Assembly (NCBI RefSeq): GCF_009758125.1
Contig: NZ_WRXO01000004.1
Coordinates: forward strand, 592,933-656,932
Source: Chitinophaga oryziterrae
GTDB taxonomy: Bacteria; Bacteroidota; Bacteroidia; Chitinophagales; Chitinophagaceae
Length of the DNA stretch: 64,000 nt
Direction of reading: 5' to 3'
Shown: piece by piece, positions 17,748 through 26,290 of the stretch
Layout of the letters: each line of letters opens with the position of its first letter
Position numbering within the stretch: the first letter of the stretch is position 1
Notes under the pieces: model-generated
The model's input: only the letters and a program-made list of their open reading frames with translations
Told to the model about the DNA's origin: nothing
Database searches by the model: none
Position numbers and translations under genes: made by a program

Positions 17748-17828
17748 ATGACAATTATATTGACTTTAGCGGGCATTGCCTGCTTTTTCCTATTTATTAA
17801 GATCATTCAAATTTTTGAAAAAATTTAA
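17748..17828 (+). CDS. Tiny membrane ORF upstream of kdpF (26 aa)
   Basis: A 26-codon ORF, ATG at 17748, stop 17826-17828. Almost the whole product is hydrophobic (MTIILTLAGIACFFLFIKII), ending in QIFEKI, so it would be a single membrane helix similar in size to KdpF. It lies 1 base after the 38-codon ORF and 2 bases before kdpF. The KPEKF ending typical of KdpF is not present here, so it is not simply a second kdpF. Its role is unknown. Confidence 0.55.
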   Translation: MTIILTLAGIACFFLFIKIIQIFEKI

Positions 17829-17830
17829 GT

Positions 17831-17908
17831 ATGACGGTACTGTTAATTATCTCTGTTGCAGTTTTTCTGTACATGTTTTATGTACTTGTGAAACCAGAAA
17901 AATTCTAA
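17831..17908 (+). CDS. kdpF: KdpF subunit of the potassium-transporting ATPase
   Basis: 25 residues: one membrane helix (MTVLLIISVAVFLYMFYVLV) ending in KPEKF, the C-terminal signature of KdpF. It stabilises the KdpABC complex in the inner membrane. The ATG at 17831 follows the previous tiny ORF by 2 bases, and kdpA starts 27 bases after the stop. Confidence 0.85.
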   Translation: MTVLLIISVAVFLYMFYVLVKPEKF

Positions 17909-17935
17909 CATTATTAAACAATTATAACGTATAAC

Positions 17936-19636
17936 ATGAATACAGAAATTCTGGGTATTATTTTCATGTATGGTTTACTCTTACTGCTGGCAATCCCTCT
18001 GGGTCGTTATATCGGTAAAATCTTTAACTATGAGCAAACCTGGCTGGATCGCATATTCAATCCCTTAGACAAATTATTTTACAAACTCGGGGGTATTAAC
18101 CCTGATAAACAAATGAACTGGAAACAACATCTGGTTGCATTACTTATCATTAACCTTTGCTGGTTCCTTATTTGTATGTTCGTACTTACGAATATGAGCT
18201 GGCTGCCGCTGAACCCTGATGGAAATCCATCCATGAGCGGAGACCTGGCATTTAATACCGCCGTGAGTTTTGTTACCAATACCAATTTGCAGCACTACTC
18301 AGGTGAATCCGGACTTTCATACATGGGGCAGCTTACCCTGATGTTATGGCAGTTTATCAGCGCTGCTACAGGTATAGCTATCTGCGCGGTAGTTTTCAAT
18401 GCAATGAAAGAGAGAACAACCGATGTTCTCGGTAACTTCTACAGTTACTTCGTACGCAGTGCTACCCGTATATTGCTTCCGCTGGCATTTGTAGTAGGAG
18501 TGATACTCCTGTTCAACGGTACTCCAATGACAATGGAAGGTAAAGATACCATGGTCACATTACAGGGAGATACCGTACAGGTAAGCCGTGGTCCGGTGGC
18601 CGCATTCGTGGCAATAAAACAACTGGGCACAAACGGCGGCGGTTTCTACGGCCCCAATTCCGCTCATCCACTTGAGAATACGAACTACCTCACCAATATC
18701 GCCCAGACAGTATCTATCATTCTCATCCCAATGGCAATGATATTTGCCTTAGGTTATGTATTGAAACGCAGAAAACTGGCATGGACGATCTTCGGCGTCA
18801 TGACAATAGGCTTCCTGTTCCTGCTGATACCTTCTGTTGTTAGTGAAATGAACGGTAACCCCGCCATCGCAAAAATGGGTATCATGCAGCAACTGGGCAG
18901 CATGGAAGGGAAAGAGGTCCGTTTTGGCCCCGCAGCATCCGCCTATTGGGCCATCAATACTACCGTTACAAGTAACGGGTCCGTAAATGCGATGCACGAC
19001 AGCATGACCGCACCCACTGGTATGTTTACGCTATTGGGAATGATGATAAACTGCTTCTATGGTGGTGTGGGCGTCGGTTTCCTGAACTTCTATATATTCA
19101 TCATCCTGGCTGTTTTTGTCAGCGGATTAATGGTAGGACGAACTCCCGAATTCCTTGGTAAGAAAATCGAAGCCAGGGAAATGAAGATAGCTATGCTCAT
19201 CGCGTTGCTGCATCCATTCCTGATCCTGACAGGTACCGCCATCGCAAGCCACTTGTACGCACATGATCCGGCTGCTTATGCAGGATGGTTGAATAATCCG
19301 GGTTATCACGGCTTCAGTGAAATGTTATACGAGTTTACATCATCCAGCGCAAACAACGGTAGCGGTTTCGAAGGTCTGGGGGATAATACTCCTTTCTGGA
19401 ATATCGCCTGTGGCTTGGTGATGATAATCGCCCGCTACATTCCTATCATTGGCCCCGTAGCGATAGCAGGTATACTTGCTAATAAAAAGTACATACCTGA
19501 AGGTGCAGGTACGCTGAAAACAGATACAGGTACTTTTGGTATTATGACCTTCGCCGTAATATTTATCGTTGCTGCGCTCTCATTCTTCCCGGCGCTGGCA
19601 TTAGGACCTATTGCCGAATATTTTGGGATGAAATAG
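17936..19636 (+). CDS. kdpA: Potassium-transporting ATPase subunit KdpA
   Basis: 566 residues, the usual KdpA length, with about ten membrane helices. KdpA is the K+-binding, channel-like subunit derived from the SKT superfamily. Four pore regions with conserved TNxQHYSGE-like and NGGG-type selectivity motifs are visible (FVTNTNLQHYSGE, LGTNGGGFYGPNSAHP, NCFYGGVGVG, SSSANNGSGFEG). It works with KdpB, which hydrolyses ATP. It is the first large gene of the operon and is followed after 25 bases by kdpB. Confidence 0.97.
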   Translation: MNTEILGIIFMYGLLLLLAIPLGRYIGKIFNYEQTWLDRIFNPLDKLFYKLGGINPDKQMNWKQHLVALLIINLCWFLICMFVLTNMSWLPLNPDGNPSMSGDLAFNTAVSFVTNTNLQHYSGESGLSYMGQLTLMLWQFISAATGIAICAVVFNAMKERTTDVLGNFYSYFVRSATRILLPLAFVVGVILLFNGTPMTMEGKDTMVTLQGDTVQVSRGPVAAFVAIKQLGTNGGGFYGPNSAHPLENTNYLTNIAQTVSIILIPMAMIFALGYVLKRRKLAWTIFGVMTIGFLFLLIPSVVSEMNGNPAIAKMGIMQQLGSMEGKEVRFGPAASAYWAINTTVTSNGSVNAMHDSMTAPTGMFTLLGMMINCFYGGVGVGFLNFYIFIILAVFVSGLMVGRTPEFLGKKIEAREMKIAMLIALLHPFLILTGTAIASHLYAHDPAAYAGWLNNPGYHGFSEMLYEFTSSSANNGSGFEGLGDNTPFWNIACGLVMIIARYIPIIGPVAIAGILANKKYIPEGAGTLKTDTGTFGIMTFAVIFIVAALSFFPALALGPIAEYFGMK

Positions 19637-19661
19637 TTTTTGAAGTTCTAATAACAGGAAA

Positions 19662-21698
19662 ATGACAAAGAATAATAAACTTTTTGATAGCAGCCTGATG
19701 AAAGAGGCCCTGAAGGAATCTTTCATTAAACTGAACCCGGCGAAAATGTTCCGGAACCCGGTAATGTTCACCGTCTGGGTAGGTACACTGGTAATGGCAG
19801 GCGTCTGCCTGTGGATCGCTTCAGGGGAAAAAAATCAGGGAAACCTTACATACAATATAGTAGTAACACTTGTACTATTTATCACATTGCTTTTTGCAAA
19901 CTTTGCCGAAGCGATCGCTGAAGCAAGAGGAAAGGCACAGGCAGACAGTCTCCGGAAAACAAGGGAAGAAACTCCCGCCAAATGGATACAGACTATCGGA
20001 GAGATATTCATGAACGAAATTAAAATAGTCCCATCTTCACAACTGAAAAAAGGGGATATATTTTTATGCGAACCAGGTGATATTATCCCTTCCGACGGAG
20101 AGATCGTAGAAGGACTGGCTACCATCGACGAAAGTGCCATTACCGGCGAAAGCGCACCTGTTATCCGCGAAGCCGGCGGCGATAAAAGCAGCGTCACCGG
20201 AGGAACAAAGGTATTGTCAGACAAGATCAAAGTGATGGTAACGACTTCTCCCGGTGAAAGCTTCCTCGACAAGATGATCGCATTGGTGGAAGGAGCAAGC
20301 CGTCAGAAAACACCGAACGAAATAGCGCTTACCATTCTGCTGGCAGGCTTCACACTTGTCTTTATCATCGTAACAGTAACACTGGAACCTTTTGCTGCTT
20401 ACGCCCATACACCTATCACCATCGCCGCTTTCATATCCTTGTTCGTATGTCTGATACCTACTACCATCGGTGGATTGCTCTCTGCAATCGGTATCGCCGG
20501 TATGGACAGGGCACTCAGGGCAAATGTTATTACCAAAAGCGGTAAAGCGGTGGAGACTGCGGGAGATATAGATGTACTGTTGCTTGATAAAACAGGTACT
20601 ATCACTATCGGTAACAGGAAGGCTACCAATTTTTATCCTATCAAAAATGTGGATAAAGAAATATTCGTAATGGCGGCAGTATTAAGCTCTATGTCCGACG
20701 AAACACCGGAAGGTAAATCTATCATAGAACTGGCAGGGATCAATCTTTCCACGATCAAAGTAGAGAACCCGCATTTTATTAAGTTTACTGCGGAAACCAG
20801 GAGTTCAGGCATCGATTTTGCCGGCACCCGTATCCGGAAAGGTGCATCTGATTCCATACGGAACCTGGTGCAGAAAGCAGGTAACTCTTATCCTGAAGAA
20901 ACGAATGACATAGTAAGGGAGATAGCCAGTAACGGAGGTACTCCACTGGTGGTAGTGAAGAATGAACAGGTACTTGGCGTAATTGAACTGCAGGATATTA
21001 TTAAGCCGGGCATAAAAGAACGTTTTGAACGTCTGCGCAGGATGGGTATCAAAACAGTGATGGTGACAGGTGATAATCCGCTGACCGCAAAATATATTGC
21101 AACTAAGGCTGGTGTAGACGATTTTATCGCAGAAGCAAAACCAGAGGATAAAATGAATTATATCCGTGCGGAACAAAGTGGTGGTAAACTTGTTGCAATG
21201 ATGGGAGATGGTACAAATGATGCGCCCGCACTGGCACAGGCAGACGTTGGTGTGGCCATGAACAGCGGTACCCAGGCCGCCAAAGAAGCGGGTAACATGG
21301 TGGACCTCGACAATGACCCTACAAAACTCATCGAAGTGGTTGAAATAGGAAAACAGTTGCTGATGACAAGAGGAACATTGACAACCTTCTCCATCGCAAA
21401 TGATGTGGCCAAATACTTTGCTATCATCCCTGCATTATTTATCGTGGCAATACCATCTCTCCAGGGATTAAATGTTATGCATCTCCATAGCCCTGAAAGT
21501 GCCATTCTTTCAGCAGTTATCTTTAATGCAATTATCATCCCGCTTTTGATCCCTCTGGCGTTAAAAGGAGTGAATTATAAGCCGATTGGAGCATCTGCCC
21601 TGTTGCGCAGGAACCTGTTCATTTATGGTTTGGGCGGTGTATTGATTCCTTTCATCGGGATCAAAGCCATAGATCTCCTTGTATCATTATTCATTTAA
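19662..21698 (+). CDS. kdpB: Potassium-transporting ATPase ATP-binding subunit KdpB
   Basis: 678 residues. P-type ATPase motifs: TGES in the actuator domain (ESAITGESAPV), the phosphorylation site DKTGTIT with Asp309, KGAS in the nucleotide-binding domain, TGDNPLTA and the hinge motif GDGTNDAPALAQADVGVAM. It couples ATP hydrolysis to K+ uptake through KdpA. The length and motifs are standard. In known systems a Ser in the TGES loop is an inhibitory phosphorylation site, and TGES is conserved here. It sits between kdpA and kdpC with short gaps. Confidence 0.97.
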   Translation: MTKNNKLFDSSLMKEALKESFIKLNPAKMFRNPVMFTVWVGTLVMAGVCLWIASGEKNQGNLTYNIVVTLVLFITLLFANFAEAIAEARGKAQADSLRKTREETPAKWIQTIGEIFMNEIKIVPSSQLKKGDIFLCEPGDIIPSDGEIVEGLATIDESAITGESAPVIREAGGDKSSVTGGTKVLSDKIKVMVTTSPGESFLDKMIALVEGASRQKTPNEIALTILLAGFTLVFIIVTVTLEPFAAYAHTPITIAAFISLFVCLIPTTIGGLLSAIGIAGMDRALRANVITKSGKAVETAGDIDVLLLDKTGTITIGNRKATNFYPIKNVDKEIFVMAAVLSSMSDETPEGKSIIELAGINLSTIKVENPHFIKFTAETRSSGIDFAGTRIRKGASDSIRNLVQKAGNSYPEETNDIVREIASNGGTPLVVVKNEQVLGVIELQDIIKPGIKERFERLRRMGIKTVMVTGDNPLTAKYIATKAGVDDFIAEAKPEDKMNYIRAEQSGGKLVAMMGDGTNDAPALAQADVGVAMNSGTQAAKEAGNMVDLDNDPTKLIEVVEIGKQLLMTRGTLTTFSIANDVAKYFAIIPALFIVAIPSLQGLNVMHLHSPESAILSAVIFNAIIIPLLIPLALKGVNYKPIGASALLRRNLFIYGLGGVLIPFIGIKAIDLLVSLFI

Positions 21699-21713
21699 AA
21701 GAAAAGAAATAAT

Positions 21714-22280
21714 ATGAAAAGTAATATAGCGCCAGCTATCAGATTAACACTGGTTTGTGCGGTATTTTTCAGTGGTATTTATACGATGGTCTTTCTCGGC
21801 ATTGCTAAGCTGGCACCCAATAAAGGACGTGGGGAAGTGATAAGCAGCAATGGCAAAACATATTATGCCAATATAGGACAGAAATTTACCGAAGACCGTT
21901 ACTTCTGGTCTCGTCCGTCTGCTGTAGGCTACAACGCTGCCGGTGCAGGGGGAAGCAATAAAGGACCGTCCAATGCGGATTATCTGAAAGATGTTGCAGC
22001 AAGAATAGATACTTTCCTTGTTCATAATCCGGGGGTAGACAAATCGTCCATCCCTTCTGATCTCGTTACGGCAAGTGGCAGTGGCCTGGATCCGGATATT
22101 TCAGTACAGGCGGCCAGAATACAGATAAAACGTATTGCAGCCATCCGTAAACTGAACGAGGCAAACCTGGATGAGATCATAACAGCTAACACGAAAAAAC
22201 CTTTAATAGGGTTATTCGGAACGGAAAGAATAAATGTATTACAGTTGAATATTGCACTGGATAAATTAAGTAATCACTAA
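21714..22280 (+). CDS. kdpC: Potassium-transporting ATPase subunit KdpC
   Basis: 188 residues with one N-terminal membrane helix (about residues 10-30) and a periplasmic domain bearing the KdpC signatures YFWSRPSAVGYNA, AGGSNKGPSN, DLVTASGSGLDPDIS and the C-terminal NVLQLNIALD. KdpC supports assembly and K+ loading of the pump. It starts 15 bases after kdpB and is followed by the porin gene after 7 bases. Confidence 0.96.
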   Translation: MKSNIAPAIRLTLVCAVFFSGIYTMVFLGIAKLAPNKGRGEVISSNGKTYYANIGQKFTEDRYFWSRPSAVGYNAAGAGGSNKGPSNADYLKDVAARIDTFLVHNPGVDKSSIPSDLVTASGSGLDPDISVQAARIQIKRIAAIRKLNEANLDEIITANTKKPLIGLFGTERINVLQLNIALDKLSNH

Positions 22281-22287
22281 AATATTA

Positions 22288-23367
22288 ATGATGAAGAGAC
22301 TGTTGATTTGTTTATTGAGCAGTCTTGAAGGGCTGACGGTATGCGCCCAGAGTGTGGAAGAAAAGCCATTAAAGGTAACAGGTTATCTTGAGACATATTA
22401 CTCGTACGATTTCGGGAAACCGGGCAACAATCTGCGACCAGGATTTCTTTATTCTTATAACAGGCATAATGAAGTTAATATCAACCTCGGTTATATTAAA
22501 GCTGCTTATGAAAAAGATAATGTGAGAGCAAATCTTGCACTCATGGCTGGTACCTATGCAAATGCTAACCTGGCAGCTGAGCGGGGTGTAATGAGAAATG
22601 TATTCGAGGCAAATGCCGGTGTGAAAATCATGAAAGAACACCAGCTATGGATAGATGCCGGTATCTTTGCATCACACATAGGTTTTGAAAGCGCTATAGG
22701 AAAAGATTGCTGGAACCTCACCAGAAGTATACTTGCCGAAAATTCTCCTTATTACGAAAGTGGAGTGAGGGTATCATATACTTCATCCAATGATAAATGG
22801 TACGTAAGCGGTTTGTTTTTAAATGGCTGGCAACGCATACAACGCGTTGATGGAAATCATACTCCGGCTTTCGGGCACCAGGTTACATTTAAACCAAATG
22901 ATAAACTCGTATTTAACAGCAGCTCCTTTATTGGTAACGATAAGCCTGATAGTGTGAAACAAATGCGCTACTTTCATAACTTTTATGCGCTGATGCAATT
23001 TTCCGGCAAGCTGGGGCTGATAGCCGGCTTCGATATCGGTGCCGAACAAAAGGCAAAAGGTAGCAGCGGCTACAATACCTGGTATTCGCCGGTATTGATC
23101 CTGAGGTACAAACCTGTGGAAAAGGTGGCTATAGCTGCGAGAGGTGAGTATTACAGGGATGAAAAAGGTGTGATCATTGCAACAGCGACCCCTGATGGTT
23201 TCCAGACATGGGGATATTCCCTGAACTTCGATTACACTATCCTTGACAATGTAATGTGGCGCATCGAAGGACGTGGGTTTTCAGGAAAGGATGCCATCTT
23301 TTTGAAAGATGCAACGCCATCAACAACCAATTTTTCTTTAACAACATCCTTAGCTATTTCTTTCTGA
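22288..23367 (+). CDS. Outer membrane beta-barrel porin in the kdp operon
   Basis: 359 residues with an N-terminal signal peptide (MMKRLLICLLSS...VCAQS). The rest alternates amphipathic strands (LKVTGYLETYYSYDFG, HNEVNINLGYIKAAYE, VRANLALMAGTY, KWYVSGLFLNGWQ, GLIAGFDIGAEQ) and ends in a Phe (LAISF), the usual outer membrane assembly signal. It resembles the putative OmpL-like beta-barrel porin-2 family. Placed between kdpC and the kdpD part, it probably lets K+ or other ions cross the outer membrane. The kdpD-like gene begins inside its stop codon (TGATG). Confidence 0.82.
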   Translation: MMKRLLICLLSSLEGLTVCAQSVEEKPLKVTGYLETYYSYDFGKPGNNLRPGFLYSYNRHNEVNINLGYIKAAYEKDNVRANLALMAGTYANANLAAERGVMRNVFEANAGVKIMKEHQLWIDAGIFASHIGFESAIGKDCWNLTRSILAENSPYYESGVRVSYTSSNDKWYVSGLFLNGWQRIQRVDGNHTPAFGHQVTFKPNDKLVFNSSSFIGNDKPDSVKQMRYFHNFYALMQFSGKLGLIAGFDIGAEQKAKGSSGYNTWYSPVLILRYKPVEKVAIAARGEYYRDEKGVIIATATPDGFQTWGYSLNFDYTILDNVMWRIEGRGFSGKDAIFLKDATPSTTNFSLTTSLAISF

Positions 23368-24491
23368 TGACAGAAAAAGATCAAACCGTCCAGCATTTCC
23401 TGGACCTCATAAAAAAGTCCCGGAGGGGTAAATTCAAAGTCTACATCGGTATGAGTGCCGGTGTCGGCAAAACCTACCGTATGCTGCAGGAAGCTCATGC
23501 CCTTTTAAGAAATGGGATCGACGTAAAGATCGGTTATATAGAAACACATAACAGGAAGGAGACGCACGAATTGCTGAATGGTTTGCCGGTCATAGAACGT
23601 AGAAAATTGTTCTATAAAGGAAAAGAACTGGAAGAATTAGATCTTCAGGCGGTAATTAATTTACGGCCTGAGGTCGTTATTATAGATGAACTTGCACATA
23701 CGAATATCGAAGGTAGCAAGAATGCAAAACGCTGGCAGGATGTAGTGGAAATATTGGAGTCAGGAATTAATGTTATCAGCGCAGTTAATATTCAACATAT
23801 CGAAAGCCTGAATGAAGAGATCAAATCGATCACAGGTATAGAAGTAAGAGAAAGAATACCGGATAATGTGATCGCGGAGGCAGACGAAGTAGTAAATATC
23901 GACCTTACCGCAGATGAACTGATAACAAGGTTGAAAGAGGGTAAGATCTATCCGCAGGATAAAATAACGGCAGCACTGAATAATTTTTTTAAAGGTGAAC
24001 ATATCCTGCAACTAAGAGAATTATCCCTGAAAGAAGTTGCTTCTCACGTTGAAAGAAAAGTTGATACAGAAATACCCCAAAAAAGCATAGGCAGGAGAGA
24101 GCGCTTCCTTGCATGTATCAGTTCAAATGATAAAACGGCACGCACTGTAATCAGAAAGACCGCCAGGCTGGCTAACTATTATAACAGCAAATGGTTCGTA
24201 TTGTACGTGCAGACTCCTAATGAAAGCGCTGATAAAATAGCATTGGATAAACAACGCCATCTGATCAATAACTTTAAAATGGCGACGGAGCTGGGCGCTG
24301 AGATTATTAAAGTAGAAAACAGAAAGGTGTCCATCGCCATTTCAGAGCAGGTTGATGAGAGGAAAATTACGACTATCTGCATAGGCAAACCGCATCTGAA
24401 CCTTTTCAGGATTATTCTGGCAACAAACATGTTCAACCAGTTACTGAAAAAACTTTCTGCTAATGACGTTGACCTGATAATATTAAGCTGA
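23367..24491 (+). CDS. KdpD sensor-domain protein without kinase domain
   Basis: 374 residues from the ATG at 23367, which overlaps the porin stop; the longer upstream frame is rejected. Residues ~15-225 are the KdpD N-terminal sensor domain: the Walker A GMSAGVGKTYRML, GYIETHNRKET, the Walker B-like VVIIDELAHTN and GSKNAKRWQDVVEILESGI. Residues ~245-374 are a universal-stress-protein-like domain. The transmembrane and histidine kinase parts found in E. coli KdpD are missing here and follow as a separate gene with its own start. The protein probably senses K+ or related signals in the cytoplasm and acts on the next gene's product. Confidence 0.88.
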   Translation: MTEKDQTVQHFLDLIKKSRRGKFKVYIGMSAGVGKTYRMLQEAHALLRNGIDVKIGYIETHNRKETHELLNGLPVIERRKLFYKGKELEELDLQAVINLRPEVVIIDELAHTNIEGSKNAKRWQDVVEILESGINVISAVNIQHIESLNEEIKSITGIEVRERIPDNVIAEADEVVNIDLTADELITRLKEGKIYPQDKITAALNNFFKGEHILQLRELSLKEVASHVERKVDTEIPQKSIGRRERFLACISSNDKTARTVIRKTARLANYYNSKWFVLYVQTPNESADKIALDKQRHLINNFKMATELGAEIIKVENRKVSIAISEQVDERKITTICIGKPHLNLFRIILATNMFNQLLKKLSANDVDLIILS

Positions 24492-26218
24492 TGAAAATTA
24501 AACCAAAACTGACATTAGGTATAGGGGTCATGTTCCTCATGATATTATTACTGACTGTCCTGAGCGTTATCTATATAAACAGGCTACGCCGCGATACCGC
24601 TAACATCCTCGTTGATAATTATAAAACACTGGATTATTCCCGGCAGATGTTACAGTCGTTAAATGCCGGTATCAGGCAACATCAACACGCTGCGATATTT
24701 GAGAAGAACCTATACCTGCAGGAGAAGAACGTGACGGAAGAAGGAGAACATTATCTTACAATTAAACTCGCAGCAGATTACGAAAGACTAAAACTTAATT
24801 TTGCTGACAGCACCGTGTTTGAAAGCGTAAGCAGGGATATAACAGATATTATGCTTGTAAATATGCAGGCTATTGCACGGAAAAGTACACTGGCGGACCA
24901 TACCAGTAAAGATGGCATACTGTGGCTCAGTCTCTGCGGTACCGTGAGTTTTCTTGCCGCATTTGTAATGCTTGTAAATCTTCCCGGTAATATCGCAGAC
25001 CCAATACGGGAACTGACAGAAAGTATCAAACAGATTGCTTCGCAAAACTATGCTGAACGATTACACTTCAACAACAGAAGTGAGTTCGGGGAACTGGCAG
25101 CGGCCTTTAATACAATGGCAAAAAAACTTCAGGAATACAAGGAAGGCAACCTGGAGAAAATAATGATTGAAAAGACACGTATAGAGACATTGATCAACAA
25201 TATGAACGATCCGGTTATCGGACTTGATGAAAGTAAGAAAATACTGTTCATGAACAGTACTGCACTTAAAATATCAGGACTTGATGCCGCGGAAGTATCT
25301 GGAAAATATATACAGGACGTTGCCGTACATAATGATCTTATCCGCTCTCTGGTACAAGACCTTTTTCAGACGGATAATTACATTGCTAATAAAAACCCCA
25401 TAAAGATCTACGCAGATAATAAGGAAAGCTACTTTGAAAAAGAAATTATCCCAATAAAGATCATACCTACGGGAGAAACGGAAGAAAAGCTCATTGGCAA
25501 CGTGATCCTTTTACAGAATATTACCCCTTACAAAGAGCTGGATTTCGCTAAAACAAGTTTTATTGCCACTGTTTCCCATGAGCTTAAAACCCCTATTTCA
25601 TCTATAAAAATGAGCCTTCACCTCCTTGAAAACGGGGAGTTAGGAACAATAAATGACGGGCAAAGGAGCCTGCTGGACAGTATTGAAGAGGATGCAGAAC
25701 GTCTGCTTAAAATTACAGGAGAACTACTCAATATGACACAGGTTGAAAGCGGTACCATACAGTTGTCTGCCTTCCCTTCTGATCCTCTTGATATATTTAA
25801 GTACGCCATTCAGGCGAACAAGACTGCGGCAGAACAAAAAGGTATCAGCCTGGAGCTGTCCACTCCCCAGGAATTACCTATGGTAGTGGCCGACAGTGAA
25901 AAAACTGCCTGGGTACTCACAAATCTCATCTCCAATGCGATCAGGTATTCATATGAGAACTCGGTTGTCAGACTTCAGATATCTTCATCCGGAGAAAAAA
26001 TACTGTTTTCCGTCAAGGATACCGGCCAGGGAATACCTCCGGAATATCTGAAAAAAGTATTTGACCGCTATTTCCGGGTACCAGGTACGAAAAAAGAAGG
26101 GACCGGGTTGGGACTTTCGATCAGCAAAGAATTTATAGAAGCTGAAGGAGGGAATATTACGGTTACCAGTGAATATGGTGCAGGTACTACCTTCACGGTT
26201 ACGCTAAACAAGGCGTAA
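24491..26218 (+). CDS. HAMP-PAS sensor histidine kinase paired with the KdpD-like protein
   Basis: 575 residues: membrane helix 1 (about 9-29), a periplasmic region to ~140, helix 2 (about 142-165), HAMP (to ~220), PAS (about 225-345), HisKA with the phospho-acceptor His363 in TVSHELKTPISS, and HATPase_c with NLISNAIRYS, DTGQGIPPEYL and GTGLGLSISKEF. Its start overlaps the stop of the sensor gene by one base. It replaces the C-terminal half of KdpD but has an extracytoplasmic sensing region in place of the usual four short helices. No response regulator gene follows; the next genes are on the other strand. Confidence 0.9.
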   Translation: MKIKPKLTLGIGVMFLMILLLTVLSVIYINRLRRDTANILVDNYKTLDYSRQMLQSLNAGIRQHQHAAIFEKNLYLQEKNVTEEGEHYLTIKLAADYERLKLNFADSTVFESVSRDITDIMLVNMQAIARKSTLADHTSKDGILWLSLCGTVSFLAAFVMLVNLPGNIADPIRELTESIKQIASQNYAERLHFNNRSEFGELAAAFNTMAKKLQEYKEGNLEKIMIEKTRIETLINNMNDPVIGLDESKKILFMNSTALKISGLDAAEVSGKYIQDVAVHNDLIRSLVQDLFQTDNYIANKNPIKIYADNKESYFEKEIIPIKIIPTGETEEKLIGNVILLQNITPYKELDFAKTSFIATVSHELKTPISSIKMSLHLLENGELGTINDGQRSLLDSIEEDAERLLKITGELLNMTQVESGTIQLSAFPSDPLDIFKYAIQANKTAAEQKGISLELSTPQELPMVVADSEKTAWVLTNLISNAIRYSYENSVVRLQISSSGEKILFSVKDTGQGIPPEYLKKVFDRYFRVPGTKKEGTGLGLSISKEFIEAEGGNITVTSEYGAGTTFTVTLNKA

Positions 26219-26235
26219 GCAGAGAAATAATCTCC

Positions 26236-26281
26236 AATGTCGTTTAGTTAAGTTCCGCTAGGAGCTTAACTAAACGACATT
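26236..26281. terminator. Long hairpin between the convergent kdp and cus operons
   Basis: A perfect 17-bp inverted repeat (26236-26252 with 26265-26281) extends inwards by four more pairs (one G-U) to a GCTA tetraloop, giving about 21 bp of stem. It lies 17 bases past the kinase stop and 10 bases past the end of the minus-strand adaptor gene. There is no T-tract on either side, so it may block read-through by structure or protect both 3' ends from nucleases. Confidence 0.65.
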
Positions 26282-26290
26282 ATCTGCAAA

